From positions 372,001 through 436,000 of the forward strand of contig JAIOKI010000006.1 in the NCBI GenBank assembly GCA_028335825.1: 64,000 nucleotides of DNA. The letters run 5' to 3'. Source of the stretch: Nosema muscidifuracis (Eukaryota > Microsporidia > Nosematidae). Shown piece by piece: positions 29,746-41,628 of this stretch (positions are counted from its first letter, which is position 1; each line of letters opens with the position of its first letter). Position numbers and translations under genes: made by a program. The notes beneath the pieces were generated by a model. The model was not told the DNA's origin. It worked only from the letters and a program-made list of their open reading frames with translations, and ran no database searches.

Positions 29746-31830
29746 TTATTCAACTGTAACAGACTTGGCTAAATTTCTTGGGAAATCAGGATTAAATCCT
29801 CTTGCTACTGCTAAATGATAAGATAATAATTGAACAGGAATTACAGTAAGTATTCCCTGTAAGCAATCTATAGTATCAGGTACTACAAAAACACGTTCAG
29901 AAGAAAAGTTTGATGCTACACTTTCTGAAGCAATAACAAGTGGATTCCCATTTCTAGCTACAATTTGATGTATAACATTAGAAGTCTTATCAATATTCCT
30001 ATCTTTTGTAACAAAAAGTATTATATTCAATTTCTCATCTACTAAAGCTATAGGACCATGTTTCAGTTCTCCTGCCATTATACCTTCAGAGTGTATATAG
30101 GTAATTTCTTTAATCTTAAGAGCTCCTTCCAGAGATATTGGATATTGATAACCTCGTCCTATCAGTACTAAATTTTCAATTTTTGAAATATTTTGAGCGT
30201 ATGCTTTTATTTCATCATTCATAGTTAATACTTGTGAAATTTTGTGAGTAATATCACGTAATTCTGATATAATTTCATTTCTACGGTTCTTCTTTGATAA
30301 ATTATCTTGACTTATTTGTAAAGCTATAAGAATTAAAGCAATAAATTGACTTGTATAAGCCTTAGTACTAGCTACACCTATTTCAGGTCCAGCATTTATA
30401 TGTACACCACAATGTGTCTCTCTAGAAATTGTACTTCCCACTATATTTGTTACTCCAACAGTCAAAGCACCTTCTTTAATACAATAACGTAAAGCCATTA
30501 CACTATCAGCTGTTTCTCCACTTTGAGAGATAAAAAATACACAATCATTTCTACTTATTGGTGGATTTCTATCTAAGAAATCACTAGCAATTTCTACATA
30601 AATGGGTAGTTCAATTAACTCTTCAAATAAACTTTTTACACTTAAAGCAGCATGATAGCTTGTACCACATGCTATAAAAATAAATCTACTTGATTTCTTG
30701 ATTATATTTATATATTCATTTATACCTCCTAAAAAGACACTTAGATCATTAAAATTGACTCTTCCTCTCATTGTATTTACAACTGATTCTTTCTGTTCAT
30801 TAATTTCTTTAATCATAAAGTGTTCATAATTACCTTTCATAATTGCATTTAATTCTGTTTCAATTGTCTTAACTTCTCGTTTATCTCCTAATGTATCTTT
30901 ATTTTTAGAATGAGGTCTATGTATTACTAAATTTCCGGAGAAAATATGACAAATATCATGATCTTCTAAATAAATAACCTTATTTGTATGTTCAATTAAA
31001 GCTGAAGCATCAGATGATAAAAATACTTCTAACTCATCATTATCATAAGCATGTAAAGTACATTTATCTACCCCTTTTCTTAAATCATCAATCAAATTTG
31101 GATTCATTATTGGTGAATTTGTAGCTGATATTAATGGAGATGCTGGTGCATCATCATCTTGATTACCATAATTAACATCAAAGAAATCTAAAGACATTTT
31201 ATCAGCTCCTTTTAAACCAACTAGAAGAGGTGAACTAACACGAACAGCTACAATTTCATTGGGATAAAGTGGAGAAATAAATACGAATGAGAAAGCTCCA
31301 TCACATCTTTTTATAACCTTCTTGACTACATCAATAAATTTAGGTTTCGATTTTTTAGAACACTCTTCATTGTAAAAATATAAGGCTAATTTAGCTGCAA
31401 CTTCTGTATCAGTATCACTTTCAAAAACATATTTTCTTTTCTCTAAAAATTCTCTTAATGTTTTATAATTTGTTATTATTCCATTGTGAACTACTAAAAA
31501 TTTACCATCTTCATCTGATTTAAGTGGATGGCAATTCAATACACTTGGTTTACCATGAGTAGCCCATCTGGTATGTGCTATACCTACATGATTATTTAAT
31601 AATCTTTCCATATCTACTACTTCTTGTTGATTCGTCATCTGTTCAAGTTTCTCTACCTTTCCAACTTCTTTGAATAACACGTAATTTTTGTTATCATCTC
31701 CTTGGATACAGAATCCAGCAGAATCATATCCTCTGTATTCAATACGTTTTAATCCTTTTATTAGTATATCAGAAATTTGCTTTTTAGTTTTTTCAGTCAA
31801 AAAATTCGCATATCCGAATATTCCGCACAT
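29746..31830 (-). CDS. glutamine:fructose-6-phosphate transaminase (isomerising)
   Basis: A 694-aa enzyme making glucosamine-6-phosphate from fructose-6-phosphate and glutamine, the first step to UDP-GlcNAc and spore-wall chitin. The mature N terminus starts with the Cys nucleophile (MCGIFGY). The glutaminase domain shows YRGYDSAG, HTRWATHG and NGIITNY. Two SIS sugar-isomerase domains follow, with ACGTSYHAAL, SQSGETADS, STKAYTSQ and EGIMAGELKHGPIAL. The C terminus is the conserved DFPRNLAKSVTVE. Length is normal for eukaryotes. There is no CCC before the ATG. Confidence 0.98.
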   Translation of the reverse strand: MCGIFGYANFLTEKTKKQISDILIKGLKRIEYRGYDSAGFCIQGDDNKNYVLFKEVGKVEKLEQMTNQQEVVDMERLLNNHVGIAHTRWATHGKPSVLNCHPLKSDEDGKFLVVHNGIITNYKTLREFLEKRKYVFESDTDTEVAAKLALYFYNEECSKKSKPKFIDVVKKVIKRCDGAFSFVFISPLYPNEIVAVRVSSPLLVGLKGADKMSLDFFDVNYGNQDDDAPASPLISATNSPIMNPNLIDDLRKGVDKCTLHAYDNDELEVFLSSDASALIEHTNKVIYLEDHDICHIFSGNLVIHRPHSKNKDTLGDKREVKTIETELNAIMKGNYEHFMIKEINEQKESVVNTMRGRVNFNDLSVFLGGINEYINIIKKSSRFIFIACGTSYHAALSVKSLFEELIELPIYVEIASDFLDRNPPISRNDCVFFISQSGETADSVMALRYCIKEGALTVGVTNIVGSTISRETHCGVHINAGPEIGVASTKAYTSQFIALILIALQISQDNLSKKNRRNEIISELRDITHKISQVLTMNDEIKAYAQNISKIENLVLIGRGYQYPISLEGALKIKEITYIHSEGIMAGELKHGPIALVDEKLNIILFVTKDRNIDKTSNVIHQIVARNGNPLVIASESVASNFSSERVFVVPDTIDCLQGILTVIPVQLLSYHLAVARGFNPDFPRNLAKSVTVE

Positions 31831-32827
31831 TAATTTATGCTAATTATTTTATTTAAATATTTTTTTTGCATAAATTAAGAACCAATCAAAATTTTATGAT
31901 GATCAACAAAATATTTTATTATAGGTATTGGTCAGTACTAAAACAATTAGTTTCTATTTGTAGTTAATTTAAAAAAAAATATTTTAATGTTATGTTTGTT
32001 TATAAATTGTAATAACAAGTCATTAGTAATAAATCAAAAAAAATGTTTTAAATGATTGTTAATATTAAAGGATAATTGATAAAATATTTTATTTTTAGAA
32101 ATATAGTTGGTTCTAACCTGAATAATAATCACAATTTTTCTAATGAATATATGATTAAAAATATATATTCAAAAAAAATTTATTTATAAGATTTTTTTTG
32201 TTTTTACTTTTAATATTTTAAGGTTTAACTGAAATTAATTAAATTTTTATAAAATTAAATAAATAAACTTTTACCAAAAAATATTATTTTCTTTTAAAAT
32301 ATATTAATGTAATCTCAGTCGAGCTGTGTATTAATGATTAACCTTGAGTAAGTTATTGAATTATCATTAAGTCTTCTAAGTCCTATTTCTTAATTTTTAA
32401 AGATGTAAATTATTAATTTTTAAAAAATGTTGTCATTAAATAATAATTTGGTGTTTCATAATAGGTATTATTTTTAATTTAAAAAAACTAGATGTTTTAT
32501 CAATTTATCATAAGAAAAATACAAATGATTATTTTTATTACTTGATAGAAAGTCTGAAATATTTTTAAGTAGTTTTTTCAATGAAAAACAAATTTATTAA
32601 TTTAAGATAATGTTTTTTTAATTAAAAACAATTTAGTGATGTAAAATTTTAATATAAAAACATAAAATAATTAATAGGGAAATAAGTAGAGTCATATTTA
32701 TTGTTTATAAGAGAACTTCAATAACATTATTTATTTTTGAAGACTATTAAATGAAAAGAATAGTCTAATTAGTCTCTAACAATATGTTCTAAAATAAATT
32801 ATAAAATTATTTAAATATTTACAAAAA
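31831..32827. other. intergenic region, no gene seen
   Basis: About 1 kb of AT-rich DNA without tandem repeats, convincing frames or RNA folds. Confidence 0.5.
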
Positions 32828-32899
32828 CACCCTGTGCGGGACTCGAACCCGCGGCCCTTAGGTTAAAAGCCTAATGCTCTACCACTGAGCTAACAGGGC
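32828..32899 (-). tRNA. tRNA-Lys (TTT)
   Basis: On the minus strand: acceptor GCCCTGT/ACAGGGT, D arm TAGCTCAGTGGTAGAGC, anticodon loop CTTTTAA (TTT), T arm GCGGG-TTCGAGT-CCCGC, discriminator G. There is no intron; TTTTTG follows. Confidence 0.95.
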
Positions 32900-33016
32900 T
32901 TGATATTCATATAACCAACTATTCGAAAATCAAGTATACAATTTAAACAAAAGCTTTTATAAGTTTATTATATGAATAGAAAAAATTATAAATTAATTAA
33001 TTTAATGTCTTATATA

Positions 33017-34027
33017 TCAAATTTTTGGTGATGATTTATATATCCATACATAAGTAATAATCTGTATAATTCCTATTATAACATTAGCAGATATCATAAA
33101 GATCATTGTTTTTTCTAATCTTTCTGAATTATTAGTAGTAATGTTTTCAGAAAGTATTTCTAAAATTCCATGTATAACATCAACTCTTTTATTAAGTAAA
33201 TCTACTCTGCTTTTTATATCTAAATATTTACGACATGTTTCGTATACTGAAGAAAATGCAGGATAATCCCAAACAAATTCAGGTTCATCTAAAATATTAG
33301 AAACTAAATTCAAACTAAATCTTAACTTATGTAATTTACCAATAATTTTTAGTAATTGTTTTCTCGTCTTACTTACTTTTCCTTCTTTCTCTACTTCCTC
33401 AGGTAAATCTTTAACAACTTCTATAGTAACATCTACAAGATTCTCGAAAAAGTCAAGTTTAACACTTTGCGCAATAGCTATTGATATTACCATTTTTGTA
33501 AAATAGTTCTCAGAATTGAGATAAATAACATCATTTATAATAAATGGATCTTCTGTAATTCCGTATCTAAAAGATTCAACCTCAACATTTACTGGAAGAT
33601 ATTTGTTAACTTCAAATTTCTCAATTAGTTTAAGAATCTTAGATTCCTCATTCTCATCAATTCCCCAGCACACAAGAACACCATAATCGTAAAAAAAACA
33701 ATCATGCGAGCGATCTTCAAACTTAAAAGAAGCGTACAAACATTCGCCAAAATATACTGAGACTTTGCTAGCGTAATCACATTTTTTAAGAAACTTGCTA
33801 AGTCCTTTCAAATTAAAATTTTCAGCTGTGCAGTATGATGTAACTCTGTGTAGATCAATTTCCGGTAGAACATTTTCTTTTGGTGAGTAATCTGGTTCAA
33901 TTTTTAAAGCATAAGCGTCTTTTAAAGCTCGAAGTTCAATTCTACTTTGTTTTTTAGTTCCAGATATTTGTTCATTATTTGTGTCAGTTAAATAAATTCG
34001 TTGTTTAGTTTGATCTCTGTCTTTCAT
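33017..34027 (-). CDS. Rmd1-family (DUF155) membrane protein
   Basis: A 336-aa protein of the RMD1/RMND1/Sif2 family. Matching blocks include HDCFFYDYGVLVCWGIDENE (about 125), a conserved acidic EVESFRYG, ISIAIAQSVKLDFFE, KIIGKLHKLRFSLNLVSNILDEPEF, YETCRKYLDIKSRVDLLNKRVDVI, and a C-terminal hydrophobic segment (about 309-331). In yeast the family is required for sporulation; the human member supports mitochondrial translation. Here, without a mitochondrial genome, a vacuolar or cytoplasmic role is more likely (inference). GACCCCCTAA precedes the ATG. Confidence 0.88.
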   Translation of the reverse strand: MKDRDQTKQRIYLTDTNNEQISGTKKQSRIELRALKDAYALKIEPDYSPKENVLPEIDLHRVTSYCTAENFNLKGLSKFLKKCDYASKVSVYFGECLYASFKFEDRSHDCFFYDYGVLVCWGIDENEESKILKLIEKFEVNKYLPVNVEVESFRYGITEDPFIINDVIYLNSENYFTKMVISIAIAQSVKLDFFENLVDVTIEVVKDLPEEVEKEGKVSKTRKQLLKIIGKLHKLRFSLNLVSNILDEPEFVWDYPAFSSVYETCRKYLDIKSRVDLLNKRVDVIHGILEILSENITTNNSERLEKTMIFMISANVIIGIIQIITYVWIYKSSPKI

Positions 34028-34296
34028 TTAGGGGGTCATTCAGAATAAAAAACTAAATATTTTAAAGGAGACTTTTTATCAAATGTTTTGATATTTACAA
34101 AATGCAATATAACTGCTGATAAATTAGTATAATATAAATCTAAGAAATAAATGTTTGTAAAATATTATTCTAAGAAACAAGTGATCTGTATAACTAAATA
34201 TATGTAAAATATATTTTCAAGTTACAAATGTTCTCTACAAATAAATATTTCTATAATTAAGTTTTTAACAAACAAATAATATTTTTTTTTAATATC

Positions 34297-35448
34297 CTAA
34301 TAAAAGTAATTTATTAAAATCCTATCACTTTCATATTTCATATTTCCGTTAATGTAGACTATTTTAATATTTTTAATATCTTCCTCTATCATATTTTGTA
34401 TATTAAAATAGAAAGATATTTTATCAGGTGAAGTTGTATATTCGTAAAAATGTACTAAAGAATCTCTGTCACTTAGAATTTTTACTTTTTTTATAAATGA
34501 ATATGGAAGATCTTTAGTATCAATAGATACTTTAACACAAGCCAAGGAAACAATTTCATTCAACATGATGTTATTATAAGAAATCATAAATTTATATTTT
34601 GGGTTTATATAAAGACGTAAAATATTCAGTATATCCATAAAAAGATACCATTTAAGATGTTTCTTTTGTATTTCCTTACAATTAATATTTTCATTATCAA
34701 AATATAATTTCCATTCAGTATTGATCCAATTCAAATAAAAATCATCAACTATCTCATTAAATACTTTCAAAACCTCTTTAAAAGATTCATAAAAATCATT
34801 ATCGAGGCTATTTTGAATTTTATTCAATGTTTCATATAAAAGAAAATAATTTCTATTAAAAAATATTAGCATGTAATTATTTTCCCTTAAGAGGTTATAA
34901 ATTCCATTCGATGATTTATCTAAAAGATCTTTTTCTATTTCCAATAATTTTGATTTAAAATTAATACCATCTTTTAAGAAAGGAACAAAGTGTTCAGTAA
35001 AGTTCAAGTTAAAAAGAGTTTCTATATCTGAATTGATTATTCTAAATTTTTTATATAAGCATGAAGTACTTAAATCTTCTGTTAATAAAATTGGTGCTGA
35101 AAAAATGAAATTATTTTTTTCGTCTAAAGGAATACCCATTAGAATATTAGATACACACATATTATCACCTTTAAAAAATGCATCATCAAGACAAACTAAA
35201 AATCTATCTTTTTTTTCAATACCACTTGATTTATATTCGCATGATCCAATAATTTCATTTTTATTGTTCTTTATTTCTGAGAAGCTTATCTCATTTCTGT
35301 ACTTAATATTGTATCTATTATTAAGAATCGAATTATTAAATGGATTCGATAAAGGAACATTTAAACAAAAAGATGTACTTATTGTTGTATCTAAATTTTT
35401 CAATTCTAAAGATTCTGTAAATTGAAGAAGTAGGACTGTTAGATACAT
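34297..35448 (-). CDS. secreted protein, paralogue of the 21-kb gene
   Basis: A 383-aa protein starting with a clear signal peptide (MYLTVLLLQFTES). It shares ordered blocks with the protein at 20981-22081, listed there, so the two form a diverged pair. It is rich in Asn, Ser, Phe and Tyr, with scattered Cys. The start is taken at the first ATG; the longest open frame extends 13 codons upstream to a TTG. GGGTATAAAGAA precedes this ATG. The function is unknown. Confidence 0.72.
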   Translation of the reverse strand: MYLTVLLLQFTESLELKNLDTTISTSFCLNVPLSNPFNNSILNNRYNIKYRNEISFSEIKNNKNEIIGSCEYKSSGIEKKDRFLVCLDDAFFKGDNMCVSNILMGIPLDEKNNFIFSAPILLTEDLSTSCLYKKFRIINSDIETLFNLNFTEHFVPFLKDGINFKSKLLEIEKDLLDKSSNGIYNLLRENNYMLIFFNRNYFLLYETLNKIQNSLDNDFYESFKEVLKVFNEIVDDFYLNWINTEWKLYFDNENINCKEIQKKHLKWYLFMDILNILRLYINPKYKFMISYNNIMLNEIVSLACVKVSIDTKDLPYSFIKKVKILSDRDSLVHFYEYTTSPDKISFYFNIQNMIEEDIKNIKIVYINGNMKYESDRILINYFY

Positions 35449-37549
35449 TTCTTTATACCCATAATAATTTTTTTTTATATTTTTCAATTAATTAAAAATG
35501 CGAATTTTTTAATAATTGAAAATGTATTTTTTATAACCGTTTAATTAGTAAGTGATACGTATTTTTTCAATAATTATAAAAATATATTTTTTTTATAATT
35601 GTTTAATTAAAAAATGCTGATTTTTCATTATTTATAAATTCATTTTTTTATGATCCGCTTCTTAATTACTAATACGTATTTTTAAATAATTAATAAATAT
35701 ATATTTTTATTATAAATGATTATAAAAATACTAAAATGTTTTGAATAGGATTTATAAAATTTAATTATATCAATAAATTGTTTTTTTTTCGAATTTTTAA
35801 TTTATTGAATTGTTTGGGATTTGATCTAAATGATTTTTAATTACAATACTATTTATTATGTAATAAATCATGTATGTTTTGCATAAAATACAAACGAAAT
35901 GAAAAAAATGAATTCTTCTATTTTTGAGAAAGTAAAAGTTAACAAATATAAATTATGGTTTTATAATTTTAAATATATTAATATCCCTAAAAAAATTAGA
36001 AATTACTTTATCCAACAAATAGTAGCTAATAAATGGGTTGAGATTAAAGTGAATAAAACCATCAAAATAGATATATTAAATTATATATATTAGTCGTTGA
36101 TGAAAAGAATTACTAATAGTTTTTACTTAACTTATTAAACTGGAATAAAGTGATAAAATATGATGTATTGGTGAATATATTAGGATTAATACGTGGAGTT
36201 AACAAAAATAATATTGTATGTCATAAATAATATAATACGACTTAATATCATAAAAAATACAGAAAATTGTTTGAAGTTTCTAAACAAATCTAAGTGTACT
36301 TAATTTAGTCACTTTAAGAATACTCTTGAGAGTATATCGATAAAGTACAAAAGAGAGGAAAGAAAGTAATAATAAAATATTACTGGTTGAGATAATGTGT
36401 GATACAGCAGGTATTTATAGTATATTATCACGATAAACCCCAAGAAATAATATCAACCCTCAAATAAATTAAATTTTTAAAATTAATGACTACCATCATA
36501 GTTAAAGATATCTATCAAGATGAGAAGACCCAATTAAAAAATTTCTTATTTTTTTTTCAGAAAAAAATTTAAGGGTCTAAGAATTTTGGTACAAATTTTT
36601 TAAAAAAATATCAATTTAAAAAATAAATGTAATTTTTTTAATCAATAATTTGTATGTATGAATAAAAATATTATTAACTATAAGCAATTTCTCATTATTT
36701 GGGAATATTAAAAATTGATCATACTTCTATATATTACATAATACAAAAAAATTTAAGCCAATTCACCATTTAAACCTTTATTAAATAATAGAATATAACA
36801 TTTTCTATAAGTGCTTGACATAAATTGGAGTTTTTCAAATAATAGAATATAACATTTTCTTATAAATCAAAAATAATATTTTATAGAAGAATTAATAGAC
36901 TATAACTATAAAACTTTAATTAGATTTGATTACAAACCTAATTCTATATTATTAATGTATTTGAAAGTAGATTAAAATAATTAATTACTTAAATCTTTTA
37001 AAGTTATGCCATTTATCATTTTTATTTAAATTCGAATTTTGATTTGTTCTTTCCAGTTTTAGATTTTTTTAAATTTTTCATGGTCAGAATTTTAAAAGTA
37101 TTCTTTGGATTATCCATAAGCCTATTTTTAATTATATTATACAATTTATAATACTTGTAATATTATTATGTCGTTCAATTCGGTATTTTAAATTGTGATT
37201 TTAATGAGATTAGCAAAAAGTCATATTTTAAATGATATTATAATATAAATAATATCTAGGGCTTTCCATTTGAAAAGGATTGAACTGTATTGCAAAAAAT
37301 GTAATAATTGTTTTTAAAAACAGAATATATTCAAATTTTAAAAAATTTTTATGTCAAGCGATGAGACTTATCTGAAGAAATGGTGATAATTTTATAAGTC
37401 ACATAAATTAAGTACTACTAACTTATGAATAAATCTGAAAAATATCCAATAAAGTGATATTCAAATTATTGTTTATTTAAGATAATGCAAGTTAAATGTT
37501 ATTTTTTATAAAAAAATGATTCATCTCACAACAATAACATAAATAAGGT
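35449..37549. other. intergenic region with a slightly GC-richer island
   Basis: About 2.1 kb. A 64-codon frame at 35899-36093 lacks a start motif and is not called. Positions 36250-36560 are less AT-rich (for example TACAGCAGG, ATCACGATAAACCCC, ATGAGAAGACCC) and could be a decayed gene or element end. A second copy of the AAGTGCTTGACATAAA sequence is at 36809-36851, and its core lies inverted at 37348-37359. Confidence 0.45.
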
Positions 37550-38887
37550 TTAATTTTCTTCTTCGTAAATTATTGCTTCGAAATAATTTGTTATTGTCAC
37601 TTTTACGTTACATAAATGACATTTTAATTTTAAATTATTAAAATATTCATTCATCAATTGTTTTCCTATAAAATGACCACAAGATAGTCTAAAACATCTA
37701 CCCAATAAACCTTTACTATCATCTGATGGCTTCTTAAAATTATATGTTATTAAATCGCAAACAGTAGTAAATGAATGTAATTTACCTTCTTTAATATTAT
37801 TTTGAATAAGTTCATTCATTTCCTTTGATGAGTCACATGTATCTTTAAGGTAATCAAGAATATAATCTAACGAAAATGGTTCTATCATTATAATTTCAAT
37901 ACTTGTATTAAAATCATCAGTTTTTTTGATTTTTATTACTATACCTTTTTTCATTAGCGCGCTATAATAAAAAATTCTACTAATTAATATATTTGCGTAA
38001 CTATCCTCTAAAATTATTTCTTTATTTAGTAAATAATTTAAACTATTTATCTTATTTACTCCTAAAAATATTCTTGATCGTTCTTCTGAATTAGTATAAT
38101 ATGTTTTAGTTTTTTGATTATAATTTTTATACATTGAACTAAGAAGCGAGCTTGAAATTGAAAAATATCCGTCATGCTTTTGATTTGTATATAAATAAGT
38201 CTCATTTGGAAATCTTTCAATACAAAAGATTTCTTCAATCAAATTAAAACGAGGACAATATTCATACAAATCAACGAGTAATATTTTTTGACAATTTTTC
38301 TGAATTATATCGAAACAAAATGAAAAATGTAAAATTTCGAAAATCAAGATCTTGTCAATAAGATCAGTTTTTTCAAATAATAATTCATTTTTTTTATTTG
38401 TAAAAAAGGACTTGATTTTTTCGTACAATATTGGACTTATTTTGTATTTCTTGTTTATAGGAAGTTTCTCATGAAAAAAATCATCAGAAAAATACATTAG
38501 ATTTTTATAAAAGTTTATATCATAAGTTGATAACTCAGTAAGTCTAGTCATGAAATTTGAAAGGATTACAGACTCATAATAAATTAAATTAAGATTATCA
38601 TTTAAAATATAACTTCCATTCATCAATTCTTTTAATTGATATAATGTATTATCTGTTATAATATCATATACCCTCTTAAGACTACCAAACAAAGCTATAA
38701 TTTTCCATTTGACATTTTTATCTCCTTCAAATATTTTTAGAAAAAGATCTTTATTGATTAAATAATGATTTTGGTTTATAACATTTTCTAAAGTTTCTAA
38801 TATTGATAAATTTGAATCATCTTCTTTATTAAGTATTGTATTAGAAACAAAAGCATAATATAAAATATATAAACTTGATAATTTCAT
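37550..38887 (-). CDS. secreted protein with C-terminal RING-like zinc motif
   Basis: A 445-aa protein with an N-terminal signal-like segment (MKLSSLYILYYAFVSNTIL), a long helical middle part I do not recognise, and a C-terminal Cys/His cluster (about 398-427): CFRLSCGHFIGKQL ... KCHLC. The SCGH-x-C-x-x-C core resembles RING or SP-RING ligase domains, though the first metal-binding pair is incomplete (one Cys seen before CGH). If secreted, it could act on host proteins; that is inference. ACCCAT precedes the ATG. Confidence 0.65.
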   Translation of the reverse strand: MKLSSLYILYYAFVSNTILNKEDDSNLSILETLENVINQNHYLINKDLFLKIFEGDKNVKWKIIALFGSLKRVYDIITDNTLYQLKELMNGSYILNDNLNLIYYESVILSNFMTRLTELSTYDINFYKNLMYFSDDFFHEKLPINKKYKISPILYEKIKSFFTNKKNELLFEKTDLIDKILIFEILHFSFCFDIIQKNCQKILLVDLYEYCPRFNLIEEIFCIERFPNETYLYTNQKHDGYFSISSSLLSSMYKNYNQKTKTYYTNSEERSRIFLGVNKINSLNYLLNKEIILEDSYANILISRIFYYSALMKKGIVIKIKKTDDFNTSIEIIMIEPFSLDYILDYLKDTCDSSKEMNELIQNNIKEGKLHSFTTVCDLITYNFKKPSDDSKGLLGRCFRLSCGHFIGKQLMNEYFNNLKLKCHLCNVKVTITNYFEAIIYEEEN

Positions 38888-41628
38888 ATGGGTTTTTAAA
38901 AATTTTAAATATATAAATTAAATTTTATAATATGATAATTTATATTTAAATTGATTTAATTTTTTAATATGGTAAACTTTTCTTTTAACTTATATAAAAT
39001 CTTTTTTTAATCTATTTGACAAATATTTTTTAAGTACTTAAATTAAAGAAATTTGTTTTAAATTATAAAAAATATTGCAATAAAAAATTAAAATTTTATT
39101 ACTTGATATTTTATTATTTTGAAACTATTAAATTAAAATTTATTTTATAATAATTATCCTTAAAAAACTAGTATTTTATTCATAAATGACTATAAAATTT
39201 CATTTCTTAAAGGAAACCAAATCTAAATAAAGATAGTTAAATTTATATGCATAATGAGAAAAGTGATCTATAATAATATTTTTTTCTAGTAGATAAGATT
39301 ATTCATAAATCTATCAGATAATTTTTATTATTATTTAATTTATAACAAATTTATAAATGAACAAATATTTGATTGTATATTCTATATTAAAATTATTTCA
39401 TTGATAGTTTTTTACTGACTAATTTATAGATAATCATTTGAATAAAATAACCTAAAAAAGAGATTATTATATTTTAAAAGGATACAACAATGAAATTTAT
39501 TTACTCGTTTATTTTTATGGATAAAATTTTCCATCTGATTAAATCTTTTAAAAATAATCCATTGTAAATTTCAAAAAAATAAAATTTTTATTCTGAAAGC
39601 CATAATTCTAACCTACGCTGGAGCTGATGCTCGTTGCTTTGATAATGTTTGAATTATTAAAGGTATTTATTTATTATAAAATTTTTATTAAATCTATAAT
39701 GTAGCATATATTAGAATAATAAATATTTTCATAAGCTAAATACCAAATTAAATTTTTTAAAGGTTGAAATTTTAATAATAGCTTCTAAATTAAATTGATA
39801 ATAAGCGATCTTAAATTCTTATCAAACAACGAAAAAACATTCTAAATCATAATTAAAGATAAATCTCTATTTTAATGGTCGGACTAAAATCAATTTGATA
39901 AAAATTATAATAGCTTGCCAGAGGTATAAAATTAACAAGAGGTCATCTTGCTATTATAGAAGATGAAAAAGAGAAATTTAAGTAAAAATTGGTTGTTAAG
40001 ATGTTAAAAAGAAGAAAGACAAAATTTAAAGCGAATAAAAATTAATTAAAATAATAATGAACACATATTTTCACTATTAATTATTATATACATTAAATAA
40101 GATAAATAAAGTATTTTAATAAATTAATTAGTCAGTTATTGAATAAAAATATTTTATATTAACATCTTATAAAGAAAAGCGTTATTTATAAAATGACTAA
40201 TTAAGAATATAAAAATTATATTAATAGAATAATACTTTAGTTATTTAAAGAAATTAAAATTATTAATGGTATACATAAAAGAACTGAATCTGATAAGGTA
40301 CTTTCGAAGATATAATTATTTTTAAGAAAAAATAGATTGATTAGTATTTTTATATTTACAAATACAATAAGTGGAAAAAACATCCTGAAATTTTTCAAGT
40401 TATCATTGATAGTTATAAAATGGCTTTAAAAATATATTCAAGAATAAAATTACTTTTATATGTTGAGAGACTGAATCATACTCTAATAAAAGAAATTAAA
40501 TTATTTCTATTGTAATGAAAAGTTTGAAGTAGATCATTTAACAGCAAAGTTTGATTTAATGACTTAAAGATTACATAAGAAGGTATTGAGATAGAAATAT
40601 CTACAAAAATATGAATAAACAGAGGTTTTTATAGATGAATATAATTGGAGAGCATTTAGTTTAAAATGCAATTGCTGATAAAAATGTTAAAATAGGTTTG
40701 TCGTCTATTTTAGACTAGAAGTAAAGTCAAATAAAAAAATATAATTTTTTTAATCGAGCAGAAGGAAAATATATGAACGTAATAAGATCGATATATCTTA
40801 AACTGCATAAATTAAATAAAGAATTAATAAGAACTACAGATTTTTTAAGTCGATAAATTAATATAAAAATCAAAGACTTAGTTTAACGTTGACGATCTAA
40901 TGAAAGCTCATGTACAATACAGAAAAATGTTGAGGAACTCCGTGAGAGTATAAATCACGAGCTAAAAAAATTAATAAAAATAATATTTGGTTGTAATTGA
41001 AAGGGAAAAGGTTTCATTATGTGCATTAAGTAAAGGAATTCATTCATAGAGAAAAATAATGAGTATCGTGACTATTTAAATAAAGACAATCGATTACTTA
41101 ACAAATCTATATGAAGAATATGGTCTTATGATACTTAAATCTTCATATTTACAGAATTACGGACTAAACGTAATTAAAATTATTTAATTTAGAAAATGTA
41201 TAGCGAATTTATCTATCATTGACAAGCTTATAAAAAAGATCGCGATTGTAAAAGTTTTGATAACTCAAAAAGGGATATAAGTATTATCATATTGCTTCGA
41301 TCATAAATATAATTCAAGTATTAAAACGATCTGGTTACATGGATAAAATAAAAAACTTAAGATTTACCTTACCGAGTTATATGTTTATAAAAAATTCATA
41401 AAGAACTTAAAAATGAGAAGAGATACTGAGGAACATAAGATTGATAGATCGATGAAATTGAAGATGTTTTCCCAAGTACAGAATAATTAAGAAACGAAAA
41501 ATATATCATTTTAATTTTTTGATAATTTTATTAACTCTTATATTATAAACTTTCGTAAGTAAAAATGTTTTTAAATTAATTTAGCACATTTATTACTAAT
41601 TTAATTTTTTATAAGGATATTTTCATAA
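38888..41628. other. long intergenic region with a dispersed element and a possible decayed gene
   Basis: About 2.7 kb. It holds copy 2 of the 58-bp element (39593-39650). From about 39880 to 41500 the base composition is less AT-rich and plus-strand frames show coding-like residues over short stretches, but nothing long is open and no family is recognised. It may be an old decayed gene or mobile element. Confidence 0.4.
39593..39650. repeat. dispersed 58-bp element, copy 2
   Basis: Partner of 23564-23621 with five A/G differences. GCTGATGCTCGTTGCTTTGA in the middle is identical in both. Confidence 0.85.

Noticed and set aside
35899-36093. 64-codon plus-strand frame
   Set aside because: No CCC/GGG element and no recognisable motif; local base composition equals intergenic DNA.
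36250-36560. Possible terminal repeat of an old mobile element
   Set aside because: Slightly GC-richer, but no matching partner or defined ends could be seen in the window.
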